Below are positions 47,922 through 55,697 of a stretch of DNA of 64,000 nt, in pieces. Position numbers and translations under genes: made by a program. Every line of letters starts with the position of its first letter. Positions within the stretch are counted from its first letter, which is position 1. The DNA comes from Verrucomicrobiales bacterium (GTDB lineage: Bacteria; Verrucomicrobiota; Verrucomicrobiia; Limisphaerales; J093): positions 124,001-188,000 of the forward strand of contig JABTUJ010000009.1 of assembly GCA_015075445.1 (NCBI GenBank), in the 5' to 3' direction. The notes under the pieces are model-generated. The model did not search any database, was not told the origin of the DNA, and worked only from the letters and a program-made list of their open reading frames with translations.

Positions 47922-48454
47922 AGACCATCACTCCCAAGGCACTCCAGCGACTGCTGGGTTCCCGCCCCGACCTGGTTCTGCTCGACGTACGCACGCCGGT
48001 CGAGTTCGCCGAGGTCCACCTGCCGCAGGCACACAACGTGTCCCTCGACGAACTCAAGCCGAAGGGCCTGGTCGAAACCGGGGTTCTGCCCGCGGGCGAA
48101 ACGGTCTATCTCCTTTGCCGTTCGGGCGCGCGCGCCGCGAAGGCCGCCGAACGCTTCGAGCACGAAGGCTTCGAGCAGGTGGTGGTGGTCGAAGGCGGCA
48201 CGCTGGGGTGGATCGAGGCAGGTCTGCCTGTCACCCGCGGCACCACCAAAGCCATCAGCCTCGAACGCCAGGTCCGCATCGCCGCGGGGGCCTTGGTGTT
48301 GACCGGCGCCCTGCTCGGCTGGTTGGTCCACGCCTACTTCTTCGGGCTCTCCGCCTTCGTCGGCGCGGGGCTCGTCTTCGCCGGCATCACCGACTTCTGC
48401 GGCATGGGTCTCCTCCTGGCGAAAGCCCCGTGGAACAAGCGCGTCGCGCACTGA
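47918..48454 (+). CDS. Membrane-anchored rhodanese (YgaP-like)
   Basis: 178 residues. Rhodanese domain 1-110: 'LVLLDVRTPVEFAEVHLPQA', active-site loop LCRSGARA with Cys67, 'VVVVEGGTLGWIEAGLPV'. Two hydrophobic helices follow ('VRIAAGALVLTGALLGWLV' and 'GLSAFVGAGLVFAGITDFCG'), as in YgaP/DUF2892 proteins. It would accept or donate persulfide sulfur at the inner face of the membrane. The start overlaps the desulfurase stop (ATGA), a strong sign that it works with the encapsulated enzyme, for example by taking sulfur from or delivering it to the compartment. Confidence 0.9.
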   Translation: MKTITPKALQRLLGSRPDLVLLDVRTPVEFAEVHLPQAHNVSLDELKPKGLVETGVLPAGETVYLLCRSGARAAKAAERFEHEGFEQVVVVEGGTLGWIEAGLPVTRGTTKAISLERQVRIAAGALVLTGALLGWLVHAYFFGLSAFVGAGLVFAGITDFCGMGLLLAKAPWNKRVAH

Positions 48455-48468
48455 CTGCATTCTCACCT

Positions 48469-49482
48469 ATGACGATGTTGACCCTCGACCGCGAGGCCCC
48501 GGACCACCTGTTGCCCGCGGCAGACCATCCCAGCCCCCGTGGGCCTGGTCGCGATGCGGGCTGGCTGAAGGCGACGCTCGACGAGACCGCTCCCGGACTG
48601 ATCGCGTCCTACGAACGCGTGGGCGGATTGAACTGCCGCGACGCCCACAACCTGCCTTCTACGCGCGCCGTGGGCGAGATTTGTGAGCGACTCCTGCAAG
48701 TCTTGTTTCCGGGCTTCCACGACGACGACGCGGTGCCTGGGAGTTCCATCGAAGCATTGACCCGCGGGCGTTTGTCCGCGGTGCTCCGTGACCTCACCCA
48801 GCAAGTGCGCCGGGCGGTGCGGATTGGCGATCCGCACACGCCCACGGGCAAGACGCCTCCGATTATCCGAAGCTTCTGCCTGGCCCTGCCGGAGGTCCGC
48901 GAGCGCTTGCGCACGGACATCGAAGCCGCATACGACGGCGATCCCGCCGCCGTCTGTCGGGAGGAGATCCTGCTCTCCTACCCGTTCGTCGAGGCGCTCG
49001 CCATTCAGCGCGCGGCGCATCGGCTTTACCGTCTGGGCGCTCCGATCGTGCCGCGCATGATGACGGAGTGGGCCCACGGACGCACCGGGATTGACATCCA
49101 TCCTGGGGCGCGGATCGGTACCCACTTCTTCATTGACCACGGCACGGGCGTGGTGATTGGCGAAACCTGCCTCATCGGTAACCACGTCAAGATCTACCAC
49201 GGCGTCACGCTCGGCGCGCGCAGCTTCGTCAAGGACGACGAAGGCCGCATTGTGCAAGGGGGCAAACGGCATCCGGACGTGGGGGACAACGTCACCATCT
49301 ACCCGAACGCCACCATCCTCGGCGGCAAGACCGTCATCGGGGCCAACTCGACCATCGGCGCGAACGTGTTCCTCATGCACAGCGTGCCGCCCAATTCGCT
49401 CGTGGTGTACGAGGAGAAACAACTTTCGGTGCGCGACAAGACCGCCCGCGCCACTCCTGTGGCGTATGATTATTCGATCTGA
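48469..49482 (+). CDS. cysE: Serine O-acetyltransferase (CysE/SrpH/EpsC type)
   Basis: 337 residues. N-terminal ~185 residues are helical. The left-handed beta-helix follows: 'GIDIHPGARIGTHFFIDHGT', 'VVIGETCLIGNHVKIYHGVT', 'HPDVGDNVTIYPNATILGGK', 'IGANSTIGANVFLMHSVPP'. The catalytic His-Asp/His pair lies in 'FIDHGTGVVIGET' and 'YHGVTLG'. It makes O-acetylserine from serine and acetyl-CoA for cysteine synthase. The long N-terminal domain is the SrpH-like form found beside encapsulin genes in Synechococcus. It follows the rhodanese gene after 14 nt. Confidence 0.92.
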   Translation: MTMLTLDREAPDHLLPAADHPSPRGPGRDAGWLKATLDETAPGLIASYERVGGLNCRDAHNLPSTRAVGEICERLLQVLFPGFHDDDAVPGSSIEALTRGRLSAVLRDLTQQVRRAVRIGDPHTPTGKTPPIIRSFCLALPEVRERLRTDIEAAYDGDPAAVCREEILLSYPFVEALAIQRAAHRLYRLGAPIVPRMMTEWAHGRTGIDIHPGARIGTHFFIDHGTGVVIGETCLIGNHVKIYHGVTLGARSFVKDDEGRIVQGGKRHPDVGDNVTIYPNATILGGKTVIGANSTIGANVFLMHSVPPNSLVVYEEKQLSVRDKTARATPVAYDYSI

Positions 49483-49492
49483 GGCAGCGATC

Positions 49493-49629
49493 GTACCGCC
49501 GACTTCCAAGTCTGCTGTGTCGCCGACTTCCCAGTCGGCGGCGCGTCCAATCCGTCGTGCGCGCTCGAGCGGGGCACGGCTCGCGGGTTTGGAAACCCGC
49601 GATACAGCAGGCTGGGAATCCTGCGCTAC
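49493..49629. repeat. Family III palindromic repeat, 137 bp
   Basis: Starts GTACCGCCGACTTCCAAGTC and ends AATCCTGCGCTAC; inner arms TGTGTCGCCGACTTCCC and GGGTTTGGAAACCCGCGATA; GCGCTCGAGC in the middle as at 52734-52870. It fills most of the gap between cysE and the sulfite reductase gene, so the transcript would contain a large hairpin here. Confidence 0.88.
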
Positions 49630-49676
49630 AGGCGGCACGCGCGCAGGTCGAGTGAGGACTTGTCCACAAGCAACCC

Positions 49677-51695
49677 ATGTCAGTAAGCACGTCACCAGAG
49701 TCCGGGTTTGCAGACCCGGTTGAACCGCGTCCAACCGGGACCGCAATCCCAGACTGGGCCTTCCAGGCCGGGCCACGACTTGACCAGGAACTCGACACCT
49801 TCGCTGAGGCCGTGTCCCGTTTCCGGTCCGGCGTGCTCACCGAGGCCCAGTTCCGGGTGATCCGCGTCCCCGCTGGGGTGTACGAACAGCGCGAATCGGG
49901 GACCTACATGCTGCGGGTGCGATTCCCGTCCGGTGGCGTCCTGCCCGGGCAACTGCGCCGGCTGGGCGAGGTGTCAGCTCGCTTCGGCAACGCGCTGTTG
50001 CACGTGACCACCCGCCAGGAATTCCAGGTGCACCGCGTTGCCGTGGAAGCCATCGTGCCGGCCTTGCGTTCCCTCGCCGAAGTCGGGCTGTCCAGCAAAG
50101 GTGGCGGGGGCAATACCGTGCGGAATATCACGGCGTGTGCGGACTCGGGCGTTTGTCCGGAGCAGGTCTTCGACGTCACCCCGTACGCCGTGGCCGTGAC
50201 CGAACGGTTGCTCGCCGACCCGTCGGCGCTGCAGTTGCCGCGCAAGTACAAGATCAGCTTCGCCGCCTGCGGCCGGGATTGCGGTGGCGCGACGGTTCAG
50301 GATCTCGGCTTCGTCGCTCGCGAGCGGGAAGGCCTGCCGGGATTTGCGGTGTATGTCGGCGGCGGCATGGGTGGCAAGAGCCGCCTGGCCAGCAAGCTGC
50401 ACGAGTTCATTCCGGCCGAAGACGCCTACGTGGTCGCCGAAGCCGTGAAGCGGGTCTTCGACCAGCACGGCGACCGCCGGAACAAACACCTGGCCCGGCT
50501 CCGCTTTCTCATCGAGCGAGTGGGTTTGGGTCAATTCCAGGACTGGTACGAAACGGAACTGGCCGCGTTGCGGGCGAGCCAGCCCGAACCGCTGAAAACC
50601 CGTCCCGTCCTTCCACGTCCGGCACCGGTGGCTGAGCCGGTCACCAAGCCTGAAGCCGGCGCCGTCGTGCTCGAACGCTGGATCAAGCAGAACGTGTCAT
50701 CGCAGAGGCAGCCGGGCTTCCACCGCGTCAGTATCCCGCTCCCGCTGGGCGATCTGCCAGCCGCGAAAGCGGCGGCGCTCGCGGACTTGGTCGGCGCGCA
50801 CGGGGATCGCGTGCTGTGGGCGACCCAGGCGCAAAACGTCGGGTTGCGCTGGGTGACCACCGACGAGCTTCCCGCCGTGCACGCGAAGCTCGCCGCTCTC
50901 GGCCTCGCGGAACCTGAACCGCCCGTGCTGCGAAACCTCGTCGCCTGCGCCGGGGCCTCCACCTGCCGGCTTGGGATCTGTCTCTCGCGCGGCCTGGCGC
51001 GTGCGGTGCGGGACGAATTGGCTGGCAACGCGATTCCGCTCGACCGGTGGGGGGACCTCTCCATCCACATCAGCGGCTGTCCCAACTCCTGCGGACGCCA
51101 TCCGGTCGGGAACATCGGTCTTTCCGGTGCGGCGCGAAGGATTGGCGATCAGCTCGAAGCCTGGCAGCGTTCACCCGACGCAGGCGATTTCCACGCATTT
51201 CTCGAACATGGCGGACAGGACCTCGCCCGGGCGCTGGCTGACCGCCACCCCGCGACGAAGGACCTCGCCGGGCAACCCGACCTCGTTCGCGACTGGGATG
51301 CGAACTCGGCCTTTTCGCTGACCGGACGCGGTCAGGGCGAATGCAGCGCCAGCGCGTTTGATCTCATCGAGGTGGACTTGGTCAACGCGCGGGAGGCGCA
51401 AGAGGCTGGGCATTACTACGCCGCAACGCTGGCCACGGCGCGGGCCTTGCTCGTGACGCGGCGGGTCGAGGCGAGGTCGGACGCAGATGCGTTGGCGCTG
51501 TTCCAGGAGCACTTCATCGCTTCCGGGCTGGTGGATGGCGCCCTCGCCGGCGTGGTTCAGGCTGGCGTCCGGGCCGCGACCACCACGCAACCGGCAGCGT
51601 CGTTCACCGGGGCGCCGGGTGACGTGGCGGCGTTGGTGGCCGCCGTGCGCCTGTTGCATGAAAACCTCGATGCCTCGCTGCAGTTCAGACCATGA
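49677..51695 (+). CDS. Sulfite (or nitrite) reductase, siroheme/4Fe-4S hemoprotein
   Basis: 672 residues. Two ferredoxin-like/siroheme halves: 'GVYEQRESGTYMLRVRFPSG', 'LLHVTTRQEFQVHRV', 'GGGGNTVRNITACADSGVC' in the first. The second has the 4Fe-4S/siroheme ligands CAGASTC (C-x5-C) and CPNSC (C-x3-C) in 'HISGCPNSCGRHPVGNIG'. Context with cysteine synthase and serine acetyltransferase favours sulfite-to-sulfide reduction over nitrite. The last ~100 residues ('NAREAQEAGHYYAATLATAR') are a helical HEPN-like extension. The stop overlaps the next start (ATGA), coupling it to cysteine synthase. Confidence 0.9.
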   Translation: MSVSTSPESGFADPVEPRPTGTAIPDWAFQAGPRLDQELDTFAEAVSRFRSGVLTEAQFRVIRVPAGVYEQRESGTYMLRVRFPSGGVLPGQLRRLGEVSARFGNALLHVTTRQEFQVHRVAVEAIVPALRSLAEVGLSSKGGGGNTVRNITACADSGVCPEQVFDVTPYAVAVTERLLADPSALQLPRKYKISFAACGRDCGGATVQDLGFVAREREGLPGFAVYVGGGMGGKSRLASKLHEFIPAEDAYVVAEAVKRVFDQHGDRRNKHLARLRFLIERVGLGQFQDWYETELAALRASQPEPLKTRPVLPRPAPVAEPVTKPEAGAVVLERWIKQNVSSQRQPGFHRVSIPLPLGDLPAAKAAALADLVGAHGDRVLWATQAQNVGLRWVTTDELPAVHAKLAALGLAEPEPPVLRNLVACAGASTCRLGICLSRGLARAVRDELAGNAIPLDRWGDLSIHISGCPNSCGRHPVGNIGLSGAARRIGDQLEAWQRSPDAGDFHAFLEHGGQDLARALADRHPATKDLAGQPDLVRDWDANSAFSLTGRGQGECSASAFDLIEVDLVNAREAQEAGHYYAATLATARALLVTRRVEARSDADALALFQEHFIASGLVDGALAGVVQAGVRAATTTQPAASFTGAPGDVAALVAAVRLLHENLDASLQFRP

Positions 51696-52696
51696 CCACC
51701 CCTCGTTACCACGGTGTCGAGGCCCATGTGGGCCGGACGCCGTTGATCCGCCTGCGGCGGCTCTCCGAATTGACGCGCTGCGAAATCCTCGGCAAGGCCG
51801 AATGGATGAACCCCGGCGGCTCCGTCAAAGATCGCGCCGCGCTCGGGATCATCGCCGACGCCGAGGCCAGCGGCCGGCTGCGCCCAGGTTCGACCATCAT
51901 CGAAGGGACGGCCGGCAACACCGGCATCGGCCTGACCATCCTCGGCCACGCCAAAGGCTACCCGGTGGTCATCGTCATCCCCGAGAACCAGTCCCCGGAG
52001 AAGATCACGCTGTTGCGCACTCTGGGCGCGGAGGTGAGGACCGTGCCGGAAGCGCCATACAAGAACCCCGCGAACTACAATCGGGTGGCCCAGCGCCTGG
52101 CGGAAGAGAACGGCTGGTTTTGGGCCAACCAATTCGACAACACGGCGAACCGTCAGGCGCATCACCGCACGACCGGACCCGAGATCTGGGAACAGACCCA
52201 GGGGGAAGTCACGGCGTTCGTCGCGGCGGTCGGCACCGGCGGCACGTTGGCCGGCACGACAGCCTACCTGAAGGAACGCAACCCCCGGATCCACGCCGTC
52301 TGTGCTGATCCGTACGGCGCGGCGATGTGGTCCTGGTTCACCCGGGGCAACCTCGACACGAACGACGGGGACTCGTACGCCGAGGGCATTGGCCAGATGC
52401 GCGTCACGAAGAATCTCGAGGGCTTGACGGTGGATCAAGCCTATCGCATCGAAGACCAGCTCGCGCTCAGCATCGTCTATCAGTTGCTCCGCGAGGAAGG
52501 CCTGTTCCTCGGCCTGTCCTCCGGCATCAATCTGGGCGGCGCGCTGCGTCTGGCGCTCGAGCGCGGCCCGGGCCAGACCATCGTCACCATCCTCTGCGAT
52601 TCCGGACACAAGTATCAGTCCAAGCTCTTCAACCCGGACTGGCTCGCCGCCCACGGACTCGACCCGAGTCGGACCATCGAATCGGTGCTGGACTGA
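51692..52696 (+). CDS. cysM: Cysteine synthase (CysM/SrpG-like)
   Basis: 334 residues. PLP lysine in NPGGSVKDRAALG, Asn loop GTAGNTGIGL, phosphate loop AVGTGGTLAG. 'ADPYGAAMWSWF' and 'GDSYAEGIGQMRVTKNLEGL' mark a long form resembling CysM or cystathionine-synthase-like enzymes rather than CysK. It would turn O-acetylserine plus sulfide or thiosulfate into cysteine or S-sulfocysteine. It is the last gene of the encapsulin-sulfur block and partner of the coupled sulfite reductase. It corresponds by position to srpG in the Synechococcus srp locus. Confidence 0.9.
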   Translation: MTTPRYHGVEAHVGRTPLIRLRRLSELTRCEILGKAEWMNPGGSVKDRAALGIIADAEASGRLRPGSTIIEGTAGNTGIGLTILGHAKGYPVVIVIPENQSPEKITLLRTLGAEVRTVPEAPYKNPANYNRVAQRLAEENGWFWANQFDNTANRQAHHRTTGPEIWEQTQGEVTAFVAAVGTGGTLAGTTAYLKERNPRIHAVCADPYGAAMWSWFTRGNLDTNDGDSYAEGIGQMRVTKNLEGLTVDQAYRIEDQLALSIVYQLLREEGLFLGLSSGINLGGALRLALERGPGQTIVTILCDSGHKYQSKLFNPDWLAAHGLDPSRTIESVLD

Positions 52697-52733
52697 CCCT
52701 TCGGGGACGTGCAAGGGCCGTGCGAGCCGTCCT

Positions 52734-52870
52734 GTAGCGCAGACTTCCCAGGCTGCTGTATCGCCGGTTTCCCAACCGGCGGCCCGACCGACAGCTCGCC
52801 AGCGCTCGAGCCGGGCCACGCCCGCGGGTTAGGAAACCCGCGATACAGCAGGTTCGGAAACCTGCGCTAC
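52734..52870. repeat. Family III palindromic repeat, 137 bp
   Basis: Starts GTAGCGCAGACTTCCCAGGC, ends GGAAACCTGCGCTAC, with inner arms TGTATCGCCGGTTTCCC / TTAGGAAACCCGCGATACA. It immediately follows cysM and closes the sulfur block. Confidence 0.88.
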
Positions 52871-52946
52871 CAGGGCCGCAGGACGCCCTCCAGCGGCTGC
52901 AAGCGTGCCTGCAAGAAAGTGAGCTGCGCCGCGGCGGAGGGCAGGC

Positions 52947-53285
52947 GTGCACACGTGCTTGACAGGGGGCGCGGTCGCGTTCGGCGCGACGCTGGCGGAT
53001 CGGTTGCGGGTGTTGGAGGGCAATGGCCTGCTCGTGCGGAAGTGGGAGACCTACGACCTGGGCTTCTGGCAGGGCGGTTACGAGTGGGGACCGGTCAACT
53101 GCCTGGGGAACCTGCGGCCTGCCGCCGTCGCCGCCGTCGCCGCCACCTCGCTCGTGCTGGGGCTGATCCCGCCAACTGCGGCTTCTGAACTGGTGGCCGT
53201 GCAGCCGCTTACCGAGCGCAGACGATCCCGCCTATCGCGAGAGGCGGTCCCCGTCGTCCGTCGGTCGCCAGAGCAAAGGAACTGA
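52947..53285 (+). CDS. Short hypothetical ORF of uncertain reality
   Basis: 112 residues beginning 'MHTCLTGGAVAFGATLADRL' with a conserved-looking 'GFWQGGYEWGPVNCLGNLRP' and then an Ala/Val-rich run. No family recognised. The tail runs into low-complexity and Arg-rich sequence. It lies in an 830-nt stretch with a repeat and a gene fragment, so it may be debris. Confidence 0.25.
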   Translation: MHTCLTGGAVAFGATLADRLRVLEGNGLLVRKWETYDLGFWQGGYEWGPVNCLGNLRPAAVAAVAATSLVLGLIPPTAASELVAVQPLTERRRSRLSREAVPVVRRSPEQRN

Positions 53286-53317
53286 CTTTGCCTGGTTCGT
53301 GGACCAATGGGAGAACG

Positions 53318-53436
53318 GGCGGGCCGTGAACCAGTCCAGCGCGACCGACACGCCTTCTCTCTCCAGAACGAAATCCACCTCGTGCCCAGATCGGTCACGC
53401 CAGAAATAGAGCTTGCGGCCGGTGGGATCGAGTGAA
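53318..53436 (-). pseudogene. Fragment of a DUF4143 AAA-ATPase gene
   Basis: On the minus strand the frame reads 'GRKLYFWRDRSGHEVDFVLE', the C-terminal domain signature of DUF4143 ATPases (YFWRDRSGHEVDFVLE...EVK). The ATPase core and the rest of the domain are absent on both sides; after ~40 residues the match ends. It is a leftover of a deleted or rearranged gene. Confidence 0.65.
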
Positions 53437-53525
53437 CGCCACCGACTGCCGGAGTGCGGTAAACTTGCCCTGCGCCGTTGTCTTCTTGTTACATCCGGGG
53501 TGGTCCGCGGAAATACCCGGTGAAC

Positions 53526-54056
53526 ATGCTCAATGAGCGGGAACAAGAGCGCTACATGCGGCTGTGGACCGGCACCCAGCCGGTGGTGGCCAACTATATC
53601 CACGCGGTCGTGCGCGATCCGGCGGCGGCCCAAGACTTGGTGCAGGAGACGGCGCTGGTCTTGTTCCGCCGGTTTGGCGAATACGACGGGGAGCGGCCTT
53701 TCCTGAACTGGGCGCTGGGGGTGGCGAAATTCAAGGTGCTCGGATTTCGACGCGACGCGGCGCGCAGCTTCGTCACGTTCGACACCGAGCTGTTGGACCA
53801 GTTTACCCGCGTTTGGGCCGAAGCCGCCCCTGCAGCCAGCGACCAGTCGGCTGCCTTGGAGGTCTGCGTTGAAAAACTGTCGGCTCGCCCGCGACAGATG
53901 GTGCGGCTGCGCTATTTCGAAGCGTTGAACTCGGAGGAGATCGCGCGCCGACTCGGCACCACGGGCACCGCCGTCCGGGTCGCGCTGCAACGCATCCGCG
54001 AACAGCTCCGGAACTGCATCGAGCGGCAATTGCGGTTGGAAAGGAGGACCTCGTGA
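53526..54056 (+). CDS. ECF RNA polymerase sigma factor (Rhodopirellula/Verrucomicrobium-type)
   Basis: 176 residues. Region 2: 'YIHAVVRDPAAAQDLVQETA', 'LFRRFGEYDGERPFLNWALG', 'VAKFKVLGFRRDA'. Region 4: 'EKLSARPRQMVRLRYFEALN', 'SEEIARRLGTTGTAVRVALQ', 'RIREQLRNCIERQL'. 'RPFLNWALGVAKFKVLGFRR' is typical of the large ECF group in Planctomycetes and Verrucomicrobia. It overlaps the anti-sigma gene by 4 nt (GTGA) and probably drives the secreted-protein genes downstream. Confidence 0.92.
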   Translation: MLNEREQERYMRLWTGTQPVVANYIHAVVRDPAAAQDLVQETALVLFRRFGEYDGERPFLNWALGVAKFKVLGFRRDAARSFVTFDTELLDQFTRVWAEAAPAASDQSAALEVCVEKLSARPRQMVRLRYFEALNSEEIARRLGTTGTAVRVALQRIREQLRNCIERQLRLERRTS

Positions 54057-55678
54057 GCGATCCCCAGAAACTCATCACGGCCTATCTTGATGATGCCCTG
54101 ACGGAGGCCGAACGCGATGAACTAGCCGTGTGGTTGAAGGCGCGCCCAGATCATCTCCGCGAGTTCGTTGAAGCGAATCTCTTCGAGCAGCAATTGCGCG
54201 CCGCCGTCGCCAGCCAGGCCCAACGCGAGGCGCTGGGTGAGTTTGGAGAAGCCGGGGGAGCACTCGATCCGAGGGAGGCGCTGAGGATTGCAGCAAACGG
54301 GCTGCCGTGGTTTCGCCGTCTGTGGCCGCGCCTGGCGGCGGCGGGTGCATCGGCGCTGGTGCTCATAGTGGCTGGGTGGGCACTTTGGATGAAACCTCCT
54401 TCTGCCTTAGAAGGGACAGAGCTAGCCTGGATTACGCGTACACGTAGCGCCCAGGTTCCGGCTTCCGCCCAGATGCCCCACCTAGGACAGAAACTCGGTG
54501 CCGGCCGCCTCACGCTCGTCGCCGGTGCCGTGGAGATCACCTTGCGCAACGGCGTGACGATGGTGTTCGAGGGACCGGGCGAAATCGAGTTGCTCACTCC
54601 GATGCGCGCCATCCTTCACACCGGTCAGGCGGTGGCGCGCGTGCCAAAGAACGCCCGGGGATTCCGGCTGGAAACGCCCGGAGCGAACGTAGTGGATCTG
54701 GGCACGGAGTTCGCCGTGAAGTGCGGGCCGGGCGGTGCGACCGACGTGCTCGTATTCGACGGCGCCGTGATGGCCGCGGCCACGGCCGGCAGCGCGGGCT
54801 TTCCGCATCAGCTCACCGCGGGCACTGCCGCGCGTTTCTCGCCCGACCAGCCCCAGCCCACCAAGATCGCCTTTCGCCCCGAGCGCTTCGTGCGGCGCCT
54901 CCCGCCCGACCAGGGCCTCGAAATCGCGGATCACGACTTTCCGTTCAACCGGCCCATCGTGGAGGAAGCCGCCGTATTCCCCGTCGAACAACCCATCGCA
55001 GTGGATGGCGATTTGTCCGACTGGAGCGGCGAGGGCCTGTTCCAAGGCGAACGCGGTGTGGGCCGTTTCCTCGAGGGCCGGATGCGGTATGACGCGGAGT
55101 TCCTGTATGTGGCGGCGCACATCGGGGATCCCGCGCCCATGCGAAGCGTGGTGGATCCGGCGACGGATGGCGAATCCGGCTGGCGCGGCGGCGGCCTGCA
55201 GATCCGCGTGGCCGCCGATCCGGCGCTCGGCTGGCCGGTGAATGCCAACGCGGCCCCCTACTATCAGATGCGCGAGCTTCCCGTGGATGCGGCGCAGATT
55301 GCCCAAGCCACGAACCCCGCGCTCGCGCATCTCACGCTCTGGCATTTCGCCCCGGCCGCCCAGAACTGCCTGCACATCGCCTACGGCATGGACCTGCACG
55401 GCGCGGTGGCCAATCCACCCGGTTATCGCGCCGCGTTTCGCCAAGACGCCGATGGCCGCGGTTACACCCTCGAGTATGCCATTCCCTGGAAGCTGCTTAA
55501 CGCCCCGCGCGCTCCGCGCCCCGGCGACGTAATGGCGATGTCGTGGACGGTCCATTGGAGTGACGAAGGGGGTCGCGTCTGGCAGCGACAGTGGGTCGAA
55601 ATCGGCAATCCCGCCGAGCCGCTGCGCATCTTCACCTGGGAACGCGCCGCCACGTGGGGAAGGGCGGTATTCCACTAA
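54053..55678 (+). CDS. FecR-type anti-sigma factor with periplasmic CBM9/DOMON-like domain
   Basis: 541 residues from GTG 54053, preceded by AAAGGAGG. The N-terminal cytoplasmic part (1-80, 'LITAYLDDALTEAERDELAV') is the sigma-binding domain. One transmembrane helix lies near 95-113 ('AAGASALVLIVAGWALWM'). Then comes a FecR domain ('LVAGAVEITLRNGVTMVFEG', 'GFRLETPGANVVDLGTEFAV'). From ~310 a CBM9-like domain appears ('AVDGDLSDWSGEGLF', 'MRYDAEFLYVAAHIGDPAPM', 'GYTLEYAIPWKLLNA'). The same domain type starts the protein at 58595. The sensor thus carries a periplasmic ligand-binding module, probably for a glycan. Confidence 0.88.
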   Translation: MSDPQKLITAYLDDALTEAERDELAVWLKARPDHLREFVEANLFEQQLRAAVASQAQREALGEFGEAGGALDPREALRIAANGLPWFRRLWPRLAAAGASALVLIVAGWALWMKPPSALEGTELAWITRTRSAQVPASAQMPHLGQKLGAGRLTLVAGAVEITLRNGVTMVFEGPGEIELLTPMRAILHTGQAVARVPKNARGFRLETPGANVVDLGTEFAVKCGPGGATDVLVFDGAVMAAATAGSAGFPHQLTAGTAARFSPDQPQPTKIAFRPERFVRRLPPDQGLEIADHDFPFNRPIVEEAAVFPVEQPIAVDGDLSDWSGEGLFQGERGVGRFLEGRMRYDAEFLYVAAHIGDPAPMRSVVDPATDGESGWRGGGLQIRVAADPALGWPVNANAAPYYQMRELPVDAAQIAQATNPALAHLTLWHFAPAAQNCLHIAYGMDLHGAVANPPGYRAAFRQDADGRGYTLEYAIPWKLLNAPRAPRPGDVMAMSWTVHWSDEGGRVWQRQWVEIGNPAEPLRIFTWERAATWGRAVFH

Positions 55679-55697
55679 GGCCACACATCTCCAAACC

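Noticed and set aside
49677..51695. Calling the hemoprotein a nitrite reductase
   Set aside because: The family includes both, but the coupled cysteine synthase and adjacent serine acetyltransferase favour sulfite; no nitrate or nitrite genes are in the window.
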